A stretch of 64,000 nt of DNA from Bradyrhizobium erythrophlei (GCF_900129505.1 NZ_LT670818.1:434001-498000), one strand, 5' to 3'; positions 36,994-46,480 are shown, counted from the first letter of the stretch. The notes: generated by a model not told the origin, from the sequence alone. Numbers and translations: made by a program.

Positions 36994-37929
36994 ATGACGT
37001 CGGCAGTCAAGCAAGGCCCGAGACACCAACGATCCGGCGGCGGGCGCAGAGGCTGGCGGTTCGACCTCGACCGACATCCCGTCTGGTGGTTGTTTCCGCT
37101 CGCGCTCCTGTTAACCGCCTTCTATCTCTATCCGGTCCTCGAAGTCGTTCGAACAAGTTTCACGGACGCGACGCTTCTGAATTCGGCCTATTCTTACACG
37201 CTCGCCAGCTACCGATCCGTTCTTGCGGATTCCGCTCTGCCCCAGATCTGGCTGGCGACTGTTATTTTTGTCGCCGGCAGCGTTATCGGCCAGACAACGC
37301 TCGGGCTTTTGATCGCCTTGACCCTTGAGGCAGGATTTCGACGCCGTTTGCCCGGGGTCAGGACAGTTCAGGTCGTCGTGCTGGCGACCTGGATCATTCC
37401 CGGCGTTGCTTCGGCAATCATCTGGCAGCTGCTCCTGAGCGAGGCTAATTTCGGCTTCTTCAATGCGATGTTGGGACTGTTTTCGTTGTCGCCGGTGCCG
37501 TGGTTGTCGGATGCCAAGGTTGCGATCTGGTCTGCGACTTTGGCGAACATCTGGCGCGGCACCGCGCTCAGCATGATCTTGCTTTACGCGGGCCTGAAAA
37601 CCATTTCCCCAGGTCTGTACGAAGCCGCCGCGGTCGATGGCGCCACCGCTCTTCAAGCTTTCCGCTATATTACGCTGCCAAGATTGAGACCCGCGCTCCT
37701 GATCAACGCCGTTATTGTCAGCGTCTTCTCCCTTAACACATTCGAACTCGTCATGCCTTTGACAGGTGGTGGCCCCGGGCGTTCAACGGAGGTTCTCGCA
37801 TTGGCCGCCTACAATGCGGTCTTTCACGATTTCAATCTGGCGCAGGGCAGCGTCCTTGCGGTTCTGATGCTGCTCCTCAATCTTGCCTTCACGGCCGTCT
37901 ACTGGCTGACATCGAGGGGGCTGCGTTGA
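36994..37929 (+). CDS. Sugar ABC transporter permease (MalF-like)
   Basis: Inner-membrane permease of 311 residues with six predicted helices. The cytoplasmic EAA loop that docks on the ATPase is EAAAVDGATALQAFRYITLP (about residues 209-228). It forms a heterodimer with the next product. It starts 10 bases after the binding-protein gene, and its stop codon overlaps the start of the following gene. It lacks the long periplasmic loop of E. coli MalF, as expected for this subgroup. Confidence 0.92.
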   Translation: MTSAVKQGPRHQRSGGGRRGWRFDLDRHPVWWLFPLALLLTAFYLYPVLEVVRTSFTDATLLNSAYSYTLASYRSVLADSALPQIWLATVIFVAGSVIGQTTLGLLIALTLEAGFRRRLPGVRTVQVVVLATWIIPGVASAIIWQLLLSEANFGFFNAMLGLFSLSPVPWLSDAKVAIWSATLANIWRGTALSMILLYAGLKTISPGLYEAAAVDGATALQAFRYITLPRLRPALLINAVIVSVFSLNTFELVMPLTGGGPGRSTEVLALAAYNAVFHDFNLAQGSVLAVLMLLLNLAFTAVYWLTSRGLR

Positions 37930-38762
37930 ATTCCCGCGCCCGCAATGAAGCAATCCCGATCTATCTCGCGCTTGCCTTGATTCTGTTGTTCTTTGCGCTC
38001 CCCCTGTTTTGGCTGTTGTCGTTGTCCATTCGCACGCCGGCCGAAATCCTGATTGCGGAGGTGCGCATCGTTCCGCATTCGCCCACGCTGCAAAATTTTG
38101 TGGAAGTGTTGGGAAATCAGCAGTTCCTCGGCTATCTCTGGAACGGCGTCACGCTTTCGGTCGTCGGCGCCGCATGCGCTTGCGTCGCCGCCGCCCCCGC
38201 GTCCTACGCGTTTTCCCGCCTCAAATTCCCCGGCAAGACCCAACTGCTGTTCGCGGTGCTCGGGTTCCAGATGATTTCGCCGCTGGTGATCATGTTGCCA
38301 CTCTACCGCTATATGCATGCGCTGGGCCTCACCGAGTCCCATCTCGGCGCGGCCCTCGTCTATGCCGCGGTCGCTGCGCCGATCGCTACCTGGACTCTTA
38401 AAGGGAGTTTCGACGCCATTCCGGAAGAGCTCGAAGAGGCGGCGATGATCGACGGCTGCACCCGCTCGCAGGCATTCCTGCGCATCACATTGCCTATCGG
38501 CCTGCCGGGGCTGGCGTCGACCTTCATTCTGACGACGATGCTGGGGTGGTCCCAGTTCATCGTCCCGTTCATCCTGCTCAGTCAACCCGATATGTTGCCG
38601 ATCTCCGTCGGCATCTTCAACTTCCTGGGCGCCTACACGGGTTCGGCGACGCAACTCGTCGCGGCCGCGAGTGTCTTGTCCCTGCTTCCGGCCGTTGTCA
38701 TCTTTCTCTTCTTTCAGAAATTCGTCGTAGGTGCCCTGACCGCAGGTGCCTTGAAGGAATGA
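37926..38762 (+). CDS. Sugar ABC transporter permease (MalG-like)
   Basis: Inner-membrane permease of 278 residues, six helices, with the EAA loop EEAAMIDGCTRSQAFLRITLP (about 170-190). It begins with TTG inside the TTGA overlap with the preceding gene, a translational-coupling arrangement that decides the start. It is the last gene of the operon. The missing ATPase must be supplied by a shared MsmK/UgpC-type subunit encoded elsewhere, as many rhizobial sugar transporters do. Confidence 0.92.
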   Translation: MNSRARNEAIPIYLALALILLFFALPLFWLLSLSIRTPAEILIAEVRIVPHSPTLQNFVEVLGNQQFLGYLWNGVTLSVVGAACACVAAAPASYAFSRLKFPGKTQLLFAVLGFQMISPLVIMLPLYRYMHALGLTESHLGAALVYAAVAAPIATWTLKGSFDAIPEELEEAAMIDGCTRSQAFLRITLPIGLPGLASTFILTTMLGWSQFIVPFILLSQPDMLPISVGIFNFLGAYTGSATQLVAAASVLSLLPAVVIFLFFQKFVVGALTAGALKE

Positions 38763-38772
38763 CGTTCGAAAT

Positions 38773-39335
38773 TCAGGTCGGCGCCCGCAAGATGAAGCCG
38801 GCACCGCGGACACTATAGATCATCGGGATTTCGTTCGGAGCGTCGACCTTGTGACGCAGTCGGCCCATATGGACGTCGACCAGATTCGTGGTCGGAAAAA
38901 ACTTGTAATATAATTCCAGACCTCCGCCAGCAGCGTAGCCCGCGTCAGCAACAGGTTGCTCCGGCGCATCATGTATTCCAGCAATCGGAATTCCCGGGGC
39001 AACAATTCAAGCGGTCGCTCGCCGCGCCTGGCGCTTCTCTTGATGAGGTCGATTTCCAGGGTCCCTGCCCGCAGCAGGGACTCGCGCGACTCCATCAGCG
39101 CTTGCAGTGTCGCCTCTAATCGAGCGACGCGTTCCACGATCGCCGCCCGGTCGACCGAATCCAGCCGGCCGAACAGGGCGGGGTGGATCTTTTCGGCGAC
39201 TTCGCTCTGCTGCCGGCCGCCGTGCCACGCCCCATCGCCGGTTGCCCGCTGTCTCGACGGCGCGCGTGACGGCGCGGTCGGCACGACACGTCTGTTCGTG
39301 AGTTCGTTGTCGGCGTTGCGGGTTTTCCTGTGCAT
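38773..39335 (-). pseudogene. Frameshifted winged-helix (OmpR-type) regulator
   Basis: The first frame runs from 39335 and reads LPREFRLLEYMMRRSNLLLTRATLLAEVWNY, the start of an OmpR-type winged helix. It then leaves the family and stops at 38820. The lost end continues in another frame as YKFFPTTNLVDVHMGRLRHKVD and SVRGAGFILRAPT, stopping at 38773. The break lies at 38905-38914, where ATTAT is followed by ATTAC on the minus strand, an imperfect 5-base duplication. There is no receiver domain upstream; the N-terminus is polar and unrecognised. It is either a recent pseudogene or a sequencing error. Confidence 0.75.
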
Positions 39336-39400
39336 CTTGCGACTTGTCCTTCTCTTGATCTTTCACGCCGTCGATAATTTCTCCGAAGCGAGCAACGAGA

Positions 39401-39790
39401 TCACGAGGATCCCCCCTCGCGCCGCTGCTCCAGCGCGAGCTGAATGCAGTTAAGCAAATCGTCCTTGGTGATGGGTTTTTCGAGAAAGCAGATCGCCCCG
39501 GCCCCTAGCGCCTGCGCACGGCGGTGCGGGTCCGAAAATGCCGTGATGAAGATCGTCGGAACCCGCTGACCGGATGCGGTCAGCCGCTGCTGAAGCTGGA
39601 TTCCCGACATTCCGGGCAGTTTTACGTCGGCGATCAGGCACGACGTCTGATTTAGGCGGCCGGATTGCATAAAATCCTCGGCGGACGAAAACGCCTGGAC
39701 GGCGAAGCCAAACGCCTTGAGGAACCCCTCGATGGCGTCACGAACGGATTTGTCATCGTCGATGCATGCGATAAACGGATCTTGCGACAC
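39401..39790 (-). CDS. Single-domain response regulator
   Basis: Receiver-only protein of 129 residues: CIDDDKSV acidic pocket, phosphoacceptor in CLIADVKLPGMSG, ITAF switch and lysine in FLEKPITK. GTG 39790 has GGGGAA six bases upstream and is preferred to TTG 39844. It resembles the receiver at 14666-15055 in size and motifs. It lies 65 bases downstream of the broken winged-helix gene's start, so it may have lost a partner. No kinase gene is adjacent. Confidence 0.88.
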   Translation of the reverse strand: MSQDPFIACIDDDKSVRDAIEGFLKAFGFAVQAFSSAEDFMQSGRLNQTSCLIADVKLPGMSGIQLQQRLTASGQRVPTIFITAFSDPHRRAQALGAGAICFLEKPITKDDLLNCIQLALEQRREGGSS

Positions 39791-39893
39791 GGCAGTTTCC
39801 CCGAACCGACACCAGAGATATCGCCAGCTCCCCTGATCGCTCAATTGTCCCGGCGTAGCGGCTACTTGGCTGAAGGTTGGGGAACGACCTAGA

Positions 39894-41372
39894 CTATGGT
39901 CTAAGTGGAAACGGCTTAGACAGCCGGATGGGATCGCCGCGACTAGCCGTTCCGGGGGCCGACCGTGTGTGTTGATGATCGCGCTGCACGGCGGTCATCG
40001 AGCAGGCGGGAATTTGCCGCGATCTTCCGAAATTCGCCGGCATCGCGCCGAAGGGTCGGCCGGCGATCCTCCTGCGGCGAGACCCGACCCACCGCCCGCC
40101 ATGGGTCTGCCCCTTATTACTCGTCCTCGAACTCGTCTTCCTCGTCGACCTTGGCCTTGCGATGCGCCGCGACTTTCCGTCCCCCAGCGATCCCGTCACG
40201 TTGGGTTCGCGCGAGGCGTAGGGATTGCGGCCCGCGGCGCGCGCGGCGACCTCTTCGCCGGACATCGCAGCCGGCTGGCAGATCAGGCGCCGCGAGGCGC
40301 GGCGCATCAAATCGACGTGGATGTGATCGAAGTGATAGACGTTCGAACCCGGCGCCAGCACGGTGGTGAACTGCTGGCAGGCGGTCGCCTGCACGTCGCG
40401 CAAAAAGCCCTGCTCTTCCGGCAGCCCCTTCCAGCCGTCCCTCACCGAAATGTGCCGGCCGTCGGCGAGCGTAAAGCCGGCGATATCCAGCGCGTTGCCG
40501 AAGGCGTGCTCGGAAATATGGGCGTAGGAATTGCCGTTCATGCCCCGGCAGGAATAGGCGGAGATCTGCTTGATCTCGACCACGCGCGCGCCGAACCAGC
40601 GCATGGCTGCAGGCTGCACGGAATCGGCGAGCCAGCGGTCAAGCACCGAGACGATCGGACAAGCCAGGGTCGCCGCCGGTCTTACGGCGACAGCGCCAAA
40701 GGCGGCGACGGAATTACCTTGCGGCGGTCCGAGTCGCGGCAACGGCGCCGCCTGCGGATAGCCCGTGCCGACATCGGGACGCGGCGAATAAGGCGCTGTC
40801 GCGCGGTCGCGTGACGGGTAGGCGGGCGCCGCCATATAAGGTCCCGGATATTGTCCGTTGGTTGCTGGCGGCGAGTTTGCCCCCGGCGCGCCTTCGGGCG
40901 GCAGCTCGATGTCATCCTCCTCGGGCGCGACACCCGGCGGTGCCAATGAAATCGGCTCGCTCGGCGAGGAACCATAGGCCGGCTGGCGCAGCGCGCTGTT
41001 GGTGTATGGCGATGGCGTCGGATAAGGCGCCGCCGTTGGCTGCGGCGGCGGTTGCGAGACCGGCCAGTGTGGCTGGTTGCCGATATTGGCGGGCGGTCGC
41101 AAACTTTCGTCGGCGAAACCGAAACTTCCGCTGCTTTCGCCGAGTGCTGCGACCTTGAGCGGAAACTCTGCGCCGCAGACGCCGGGGCCCGAAATCGGGT
41201 CGATCCGGACCAGTTCCGGGGTCTCCTTGACGGCGCCGGATTTCAGGCACGCGATTTCGGCCTCGGCCCGCCATGGTTCGCGCTCCGCGGACTGAAAAAA
41301 TCCGCGGCCGCAGCCAGCCAACGAGACAAGGACGAAGGAGCCGACGAGATACAAACGAACTCCGCGCGTCAT
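39894..41372 (-). CDS. Extensin-family lipoprotein, probable C-terminal frameshift
   Basis: Predicted outer-envelope lipoprotein with lipobox SLAGC (Cys21), a proline-rich middle (about 100-220) and an extensin-like C-terminal domain with CPIVSVLDRWLADSVQPAA, ISEHAFGNALDIAGF and YHFDHIHVDLMRR. The histidine/aspartate pattern resembles D-Ala-D-Ala peptidase folds, so cell-wall binding or cleavage is possible. From about residue 396 the reading looks wrong: the other frame continues with an acidic tail (KVDEEDEFEDE) and stops at 40117. The shift sits at five G residues (40181-40185 on the plus strand), consistent with loss of one base. The present frame adds about 96 residues of basic, unfamiliar sequence. 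Confidence 0.85.
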   Translation of the reverse strand: MTRGVRLYLVGSFVLVSLAGCGRGFFQSAEREPWRAEAEIACLKSGAVKETPELVRIDPISGPGVCGAEFPLKVAALGESSGSFGFADESLRPPANIGNQPHWPVSQPPPQPTAAPYPTPSPYTNSALRQPAYGSSPSEPISLAPPGVAPEEDDIELPPEGAPGANSPPATNGQYPGPYMAAPAYPSRDRATAPYSPRPDVGTGYPQAAPLPRLGPPQGNSVAAFGAVAVRPAATLACPIVSVLDRWLADSVQPAAMRWFGARVVEIKQISAYSCRGMNGNSYAHISEHAFGNALDIAGFTLADGRHISVRDGWKGLPEEQGFLRDVQATACQQFTTVLAPGSNVYHFDHIHVDLMRRASRRLICQPAAMSGEEVAARAAGRNPYASREPNVTGSLGDGKSRRIARPRSTRKTSSRTSNKGQTHGGRWVGSRRRRIAGRPFGAMPANFGRSRQIPACSMTAVQRDHQHTRSAPGTASRGDPIRLSKPFPLRP

Positions 41373-41553
41373 CCCTGCAGGTTCGACGAATTTATTTAAG
41401 GACTCTTCAACGCCATGTTTTCATTATTCTTTAACCACGTTGCGCAGCGCAGCGAGGTGGCGGAGGGACAGCGACGCTGACTTTTCAGTCGGGAACGGAT
41501 CCTTATCTCAATTGTTACAACGGGCAGCGGACGTAAACCACGGAGCTTCCCAA

Positions 41554-41649
41554 ATGACCTTCACGGGTCCTTTCGTCAGCAAACTGAGCGTTATAGCCGC
41601 GTACGTCGCATTCGCCTTTGTCGGCGCCATCGTGTTCGGCGTGTTCTAG
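41554..41649 (+). CDS. Small single-helix membrane protein
   Basis: Thirty-one residues (MTFTGPFVSKLSVIAAYVAF and a following FVGAIVFGVF) that form one membrane helix. ATG 41554 is preceded by GGAG eight bases upstream and a strong terminator follows the stop, so this is a complete small transcription unit. It is too short for most gene callers. Function unknown; similar one-helix peptides occur in related genomes from memory. Confidence 0.6.
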   Translation: MTFTGPFVSKLSVIAAYVAFAFVGAIVFGVF

Positions 41650-41672
41650 CGTTCAGGTTGCCCAGATTTCAC

Positions 41673-41717
41673 AACGCCCGCGGTTCTGGATTTTTCCAGC
41701 CGGCGGGCGTTTTCATT
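41673..41717 (+). terminator. Rho-independent terminator
   Basis: An imperfect stem with arms ACGCCCGC (from 41674) and GCGGGCGT (to about 41710) around a TTTTT loop is followed by a T-rich tail (TTTTCATTTTG). It ends the small membrane protein gene. Confidence 0.75.
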
Positions 41718-41819
41718 TTGATACCGGGATAAGCTCGAAGCGCGTTTTCGCGCTAGCCGGATGTTCTGTGCGTGGATGGCCGGGACCCGCCTCGGCCATG
41801 ACGGAAGGCGCATCAAGTT

Positions 41820-42191
<372 letters not shown>

Positions 42192-42335
42192 TCATCGGTC
42201 GCGCCAGAGCGATGCACCGGTTCAGAGGCGATCGATTACAAATTGGAAATGGGCCCTTCATGCAGGATGGCCATTCAGCCGCCGTTCAGCCGGCTGGGTT
42301 ATCAATCGCGACTGAAATCGGGGGCATTTTCGATC

Positions 42336-43595
42336 GTGACGAGGCAGCAGTTTTCGTTCGCGGCATTGTTGATGTGCTGGCTGGTGGCCGGCACGCATCC
42401 CGCCAATGCGATGCCATCGCCTTTCGAGACCGATGGTCCTGCGGCTGCATCGGACCCAGCTCCCCGCCTGACCAGGCTGGCGCAGACCCAACCGGCGGCG
42501 CAAACGCCTTCCGCGCCGGCGCCGAGCGCGGCGCCACCGCCTGCTACTGCACCCTCGCCCGCGCCCGCCGCCGACGAGCCGATCGGCAATGTCGCGACGC
42601 TCACCGGCAGCGCGACCGTCACCCGCAACAGCGCCGCGACGCCGCTGCATCTTCAGGACGACATCTTCCAGGGCGACATCCTGCAGACACAGGCCAATTG
42701 CACGCTCGGCGTCACCTTCACCGACGCAACCACCTTCAATCTCACCGCCAACGCCACGATCACGGTCGACAGTTTTGTCTATGAAGACGGCGGCAAAAAA
42801 AACGGCGCGCTGTTCGATGTCGCCAAGGGCACCGTGGCGTTCGTCGCCGCTGCCGTCGCGCATACCGGCGACATGCGAATCTCGACGCCGTCGGCGACGC
42901 TCGGCATTCGCGGCACCACCGGCCTGATCGAGGTTCCGCAGGGAGCGTCGGCGGCGAACCCCAGCACTGTCGCCATAAAACTTTATCCCGACGCGGATGG
43001 CCGGGTCGGACGGATCGAGGTCAACGGCCGCGACGGCTCGCGGCTTGGCTCCCTCACCCAGGGATCGAGCGGTTTTACCATCCGGCCCGGCGCCATGGGC
43101 CGCTTTGCGGCGGTGCCGCTCGTGATCACCCCGCAGCAGGCGCTACGCGATCAGGGCATCGTGCGTCAGGTCCACGCCGCGCAGAGCGTCGGCCGCCAGA
43201 TCGTCACGCAACGGCGCATCCAGCGCCAGCAAAATCCGAACCAGAATCCGGCGCGCGCCAATCCGCTGCGCCAGCCCGGCCCGCAGCGGCAGAACAGCCT
43301 GCCGCAACGGCCTGGCCAGCCGCAGCGACCCGGCGCGCCGCAACAACCCGGTTCGCCGCAGCGACTGGGCGCACCGCAACAACCCGGTTCGCCGCGCGAA
43401 CCCGGTTCGTTACACGAACCTGCATTGCCGAACCGCGCCGGCGAGCCGCAACTGCAGCCGCGCCCGGGCGTGCAACCGGGGCTCAACGCGCCCGGCGTGC
43501 AGCGGCCTGAACTACAGAACCGGCCCGCACTACTGCCACGGCGGCCGGCGCCGCCCCTCGCGCCAAAAGGAAAGCCGCGCAGGGAAAAGCGGTAG
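42336..43595 (+). CDS. FecR-domain secreted protein with proline/glutamine-rich tail
   Basis: About 419 residues. The first residues form a Sec signal (hydrophobic FSFAALLMCWLVAG then THPANA). A FecR domain of about 100 residues follows (NVATLTGSATVTRNS, DDIFQGDILQTQANC, FDVAKGTVAFVAAAV, TPSATLGIRGTTG). The last 150 residues are low-complexity PQ/RPG-rich, ending in basic residues. Such proteins are often periplasmic or surface sensors or scaffolds. The start is uncertain: GTG 42336 gives the best signal peptide; ATG 42249 and ATG 42267 would add about 23-29 residues. A two-component pair lies downstream on the other strand. Confidence 0.8.
   Translation: MTRQQFSFAALLMCWLVAGTHPANAMPSPFETDGPAAASDPAPRLTRLAQTQPAAQTPSAPAPSAAPPPATAPSPAPAADEPIGNVATLTGSATVTRNSAATPLHLQDDIFQGDILQTQANCTLGVTFTDATTFNLTANATITVDSFVYEDGGKKNGALFDVAKGTVAFVAAAVAHTGDMRISTPSATLGIRGTTGLIEVPQGASAANPSTVAIKLYPDADGRVGRIEVNGRDGSRLGSLTQGSSGFTIRPGAMGRFAAVPLVITPQQALRDQGIVRQVHAAQSVGRQIVTQRRIQRQQNPNQNPARANPLRQPGPQRQNSLPQRPGQPQRPGAPQQPGSPQRLGAPQQPGSPREPGSLHEPALPNRAGEPQLQPRPGVQPGLNAPGVQRPELQNRPALLPRRPAPPLAPKGKPRREKR
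43310..43430 (+). repeat. In-gene 36-base period repeat
   Basis: Within the proline-rich tail, the 19-base string CAACAACCCGGTTCGCCGC occurs at 43341 and again at 43377, a 36-base period. Shorter partial copies (cccggttcg) continue to 43410. It encodes PGSPQ-like units and is a site for length change. Confidence 0.65.
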
Positions 43596-43651
43596 GAACG
43601 GGTGCAACGAAATTCTGCCGCTCGCGCCTGCGCGCGATACGACATTCGCGA

Positions 43652-45028
43652 TTAACCGGTCGGCGCCGAAAACCACAGTCTGAATGTGAGACCCGGCGAG
43701 TTGTCGAGCATTTCGATCCGCGCGCCATGAAGGCGGGCAACGGCCGCGACCAGGCTGAGCCCGAGGCCGTTTCCTGGCGTGTAACGACTGTGTTCGAGCC
43801 GGTAAAAGCGCTTGAAAACGTGCTCGTATTGGTCGGGGGGAATTCCGCGCCCGTCGTCGGCAATCGAGATCATCGGCTGGCCGTCGATGTTTTCATTCGC
43901 GACGACGACTTGCCCTCCGGCGCGACCATGCTTGATCGCATTGTCGACGAGATTGGCGATGGCATCGAAAATCAGATCACGATCGCCGGTCACCAGCACC
44001 TCACGATCGCCGACAACAGTGAGACGGGTACCGTCCTGTTCGGCCGCGGCATCGTACAACTCGACGACCTCACCGGCGATTTCAGCCAGATTCACGCTGC
44101 GGAACGCTTCCTTTCGCGCCTGGGTCTCGATTTGCGCAATCCGCATAATGGACAACAATATCCGCAACACGGCGTCGAGATCGGCGATGGTGTCGCCGAT
44201 CAACAATTGATCATTCTCGCCAATGCGCGGACCATGAAAGGCCTTCTCCAGGCGTCCGCGCATTCGCGTCAACGGTGTCCGCAGGTCGTGCGCAACGCTG
44301 TCGCTGACCTGCTTGACCTCCCCCATCAAGGTCTCGATGCGGTCGAGCATCAGATTGAGATTCTCCGCGACGCGATCCCATTCGTCATTGGTGCCGCGGA
44401 GCGGGATGCGCTTGTCGAGACCGCTGAGCATGATGGCCTGGCTGGTCGCATTGATCGATTCAATCCGCCCCACTGTCCGGCGTGTCACCAGGATGCTCGC
44501 GACCCCGGCAAGCACAAATATCAACGCAACGGCCGAGACCACGGCTGTCTTGATCTGATCGGTAAAGCTGTCGAGGTCGCTGATATCCTTGCCCACCAGC
44601 AGCCGATCGCCGCTGGGAAATGTTTCGATCATCGCTCGCAGCAGCGGCCGGCGTGGCGCATCAGACGACTCCGGCGCGCGAAACTCCGTCCAGCCTCTGG
44701 CTACGGTGACCGTCGATGGCCATGCCCCGAGGTTGCCGCCGAGTACGGCCAGTGACGGCTCGACGAGGAGATACACATTGTCCGCAAAACTTTTGTCAGC
44801 GATGCGCTGCTGTATCAGCGCGATCAGCCCGTCGCGCCGATTTCGCTCGTAGGCGGCAAGCAGGCTCGAATATTCGGTCATGATCGCATGATCCGACCGG
44901 CTTCGCACATAGGAGGAAGTGGACAGGTAGACATAGCCGAAAATCACCGAGACGATCACGCCGAAGGTCCCGATCGCGATCAGCGCCAGCTTGAAAGTCG
45001 ATGACGTTAAGGTCTTAGCCAGGAGCAC
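43652..45028 (-). CDS. Membrane sensor histidine kinase
   Basis: A 458-residue kinase with two membrane helices (about 13-34 and 160-185) around a periplasmic sensor, a HAMP linker, the phosphoacceptor motif SVAHDLRTPLTRMRGRLEK, and an HATPase domain with NLVDNAIKHG, DDGRGIPPD and GNGLGLSLVAAVARLHG. GTG 45028 overlaps the regulator stop by 14 bases, so the pair is translationally coupled. It resembles small metal- or envelope-stress kinases in length, but the signal is unknown. It converges on the FecR-domain gene. Confidence 0.92.
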   Translation of the reverse strand: MLLAKTLTSSTFKLALIAIGTFGVIVSVIFGYVYLSTSSYVRSRSDHAIMTEYSSLLAAYERNRRDGLIALIQQRIADKSFADNVYLLVEPSLAVLGGNLGAWPSTVTVARGWTEFRAPESSDAPRRPLLRAMIETFPSGDRLLVGKDISDLDSFTDQIKTAVVSAVALIFVLAGVASILVTRRTVGRIESINATSQAIMLSGLDKRIPLRGTNDEWDRVAENLNLMLDRIETLMGEVKQVSDSVAHDLRTPLTRMRGRLEKAFHGPRIGENDQLLIGDTIADLDAVLRILLSIMRIAQIETQARKEAFRSVNLAEIAGEVVELYDAAAEQDGTRLTVVGDREVLVTGDRDLIFDAIANLVDNAIKHGRAGGQVVVANENIDGQPMISIADDGRGIPPDQYEHVFKRFYRLEHSRYTPGNGLGLSLVAAVARLHGARIEMLDNSPGLTFRLWFSAPTG

Positions 45029-45707
45029 GGAGACGGTACCCGATGCCGCGAACCGTATGGATCAACGGATAGGCTTGCTGGCCGTCGACTTTGCGGCGCA
45101 CACGCCCGACATAGACGTCAATGATATTCGTCGAGGGATCGAAATGAAGGTCCCAGACGTGCTGCAGCAACATGGCCCGGGATATGACGCGGCCTTCGTT
45201 GCGCACTAAATACTCCAGAAGCTGGAATTCCCGCGGCAAGAGACCGATGTCCTTGCCGCGCCGGCTGGCGGTCCGCGACATCATGTCGATTGCGAGATCG
45301 CCGACACGCAGGATGGTTTCCTTGGCGACGGTGTCGCTGCGTCGGCCAAGCGCCTCGACGCGCGCCAACAATTCGACGAATGAAAACGGCTTGACCAGAT
45401 AGTCATCACCGCCGGCGCGCAAGCCGCGCACGCGGTCGTCGACTTCCCCGAGCGCACTGATGATCAGGAAGGGCGCGGCGATGCCGTCGTCGCGCAATTG
45501 ACGCATGACCGTGATGCCGTCGATGTCCGGAAGCATGCGGTCGATCGTGATCACGGCATAGTCGCTGGCAACGCCGCGGCTTAGTGCCTCGTTGCCGCTG
45601 GCGGCCAGATCGACCTTGTAACCGCTGCTCGTGAGCGATTCCACGAGCTGACCGGCGGTTTCCGGGTCATCCTCGACGACCAGAATACGGCGGTGACCTC
45701 CCGTCAT
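45015..45707 (-). CDS. OmpR-type response regulator
   Basis: A 230-residue regulator. The receiver has VVEDDPET, phosphoacceptor in VITIDRMLPDIDG and lysine in LVKPFSF. The winged helix (LLPREFQLLEYLVRNEGRV and DVYVGRVRRKVDG, then VRGIGYRLRAPG) binds DNA. ATG 45707 has GGAAGA upstream. It is the partner of the overlapping kinase. The broken gene at 38773-39335 is a relative of its output domain. Confidence 0.93.
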   Translation of the reverse strand: MTGGHRRILVVEDDPETAGQLVESLTSSGYKVDLAASGNEALSRGVASDYAVITIDRMLPDIDGITVMRQLRDDGIAAPFLIISALGEVDDRVRGLRAGGDDYLVKPFSFVELLARVEALGRRSDTVAKETILRVGDLAIDMMSRTASRRGKDIGLLPREFQLLEYLVRNEGRVISRAMLLQHVWDLHFDPSTNIIDVYVGRVRRKVDGQQAYPLIHTVRGIGYRLRAPG

Positions 45708-45949
45708 GGTCTTCCGTCTCCGAACGACTGGCCAAAAGCCTATTTACTTTAGCAAAACCGGAAGTCGCGAAGCGTAAGGAGGCTTGCAAATAAGCGTGAT
45801 GGCCGCCAGCCGAGCCAGTTTCGGCCTGCTCGATTGACGACCATCCCGATGTCTGGGCCCTTGCCGACGAACCGCGCCGTGGCAGCGGGACTGGCAGAAC
45901 CGCCAAGGTTCGGTTCTCGCTGCGGCAATTCGCCAGATATTCAGCAGCG

Positions 45950-46480
45950 CTAGTAGCCGTAGTCGCCGCAGACGTCGACCCACTGCGGTCCATAGGGCGT
46001 CCACACTCTGCGCCAGCAGCTATCGTAGGAGGCGTAGAGGAAGGGGCCGCCGACGAAAGCAAAGCGATGGAAGCGGTGATGGAAGAAGCGGCCGTGGCCT
46101 CGGAACCCGAAACTTGAAAATCGGGGCGAGAATCCAGCATGCGCAAAGCGAGCACCCGCGAAATGGCCACCGCTAAAATGCGCGCCGCCATTCATGGCAC
46201 CGAAATGCGCGCCGCCGCCCCAGCCGCCAGCGTGCATGCCGCCGCCCCAGCCGCCGGCGTGCATCCCTCCTCCCATACCCATGCCTCCCATGCCGCCATG
46301 GCCTCCTCCCATACCCATTCCTCCATGACCGCCCCCCATGCCGCCGCCTCCCATGCCGCCGCCCCCATGACCTCCGCCACCACCACCACCGCCGCCGCCG
46401 CGCGCGAGCGCCGGTGACGCCAGGGCAAGCGCAGCACTGAGCGCACCTGCGACGAGGCACCTAAGGATCTTGCTGTTCAT
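45950..46480 (-). CDS. Secreted glycine/histidine-rich protein
   Basis: A 176-residue protein with a Sec signal (residues 1-28, ending in SPALA). It is followed by a low-complexity GGGGHGGGGMGG-type region to about residue 120, then a Phe/His-rich part and a conserved-looking end (YDSCWRRVWTPYGPQWVDVC). Start MNSKILRC has AGGAGGAA upstream, a strong site. Function unknown; histidine content suggests metal binding, but this is inference. The low-complexity DNA throws off open frames on several other strands, which are ignored. Confidence 0.75.
   Translation of the reverse strand: MNSKILRCLVAGALSAALALASPALARGGGGGGGGGGHGGGGMGGGGMGGGHGGMGMGGGHGGMGGMGMGGGMHAGGWGGGMHAGGWGGGAHFGAMNGGAHFSGGHFAGARFAHAGFSPRFSSFGFRGHGRFFHHRFHRFAFVGGPFLYASYDSCWRRVWTPYGPQWVDVCGDYGY

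Noticed and set aside
46139..46460. Several short frames in the glycine-rich region
   Set aside because: They come from low-complexity codons of the secreted Gly/His-rich protein read in other frames.
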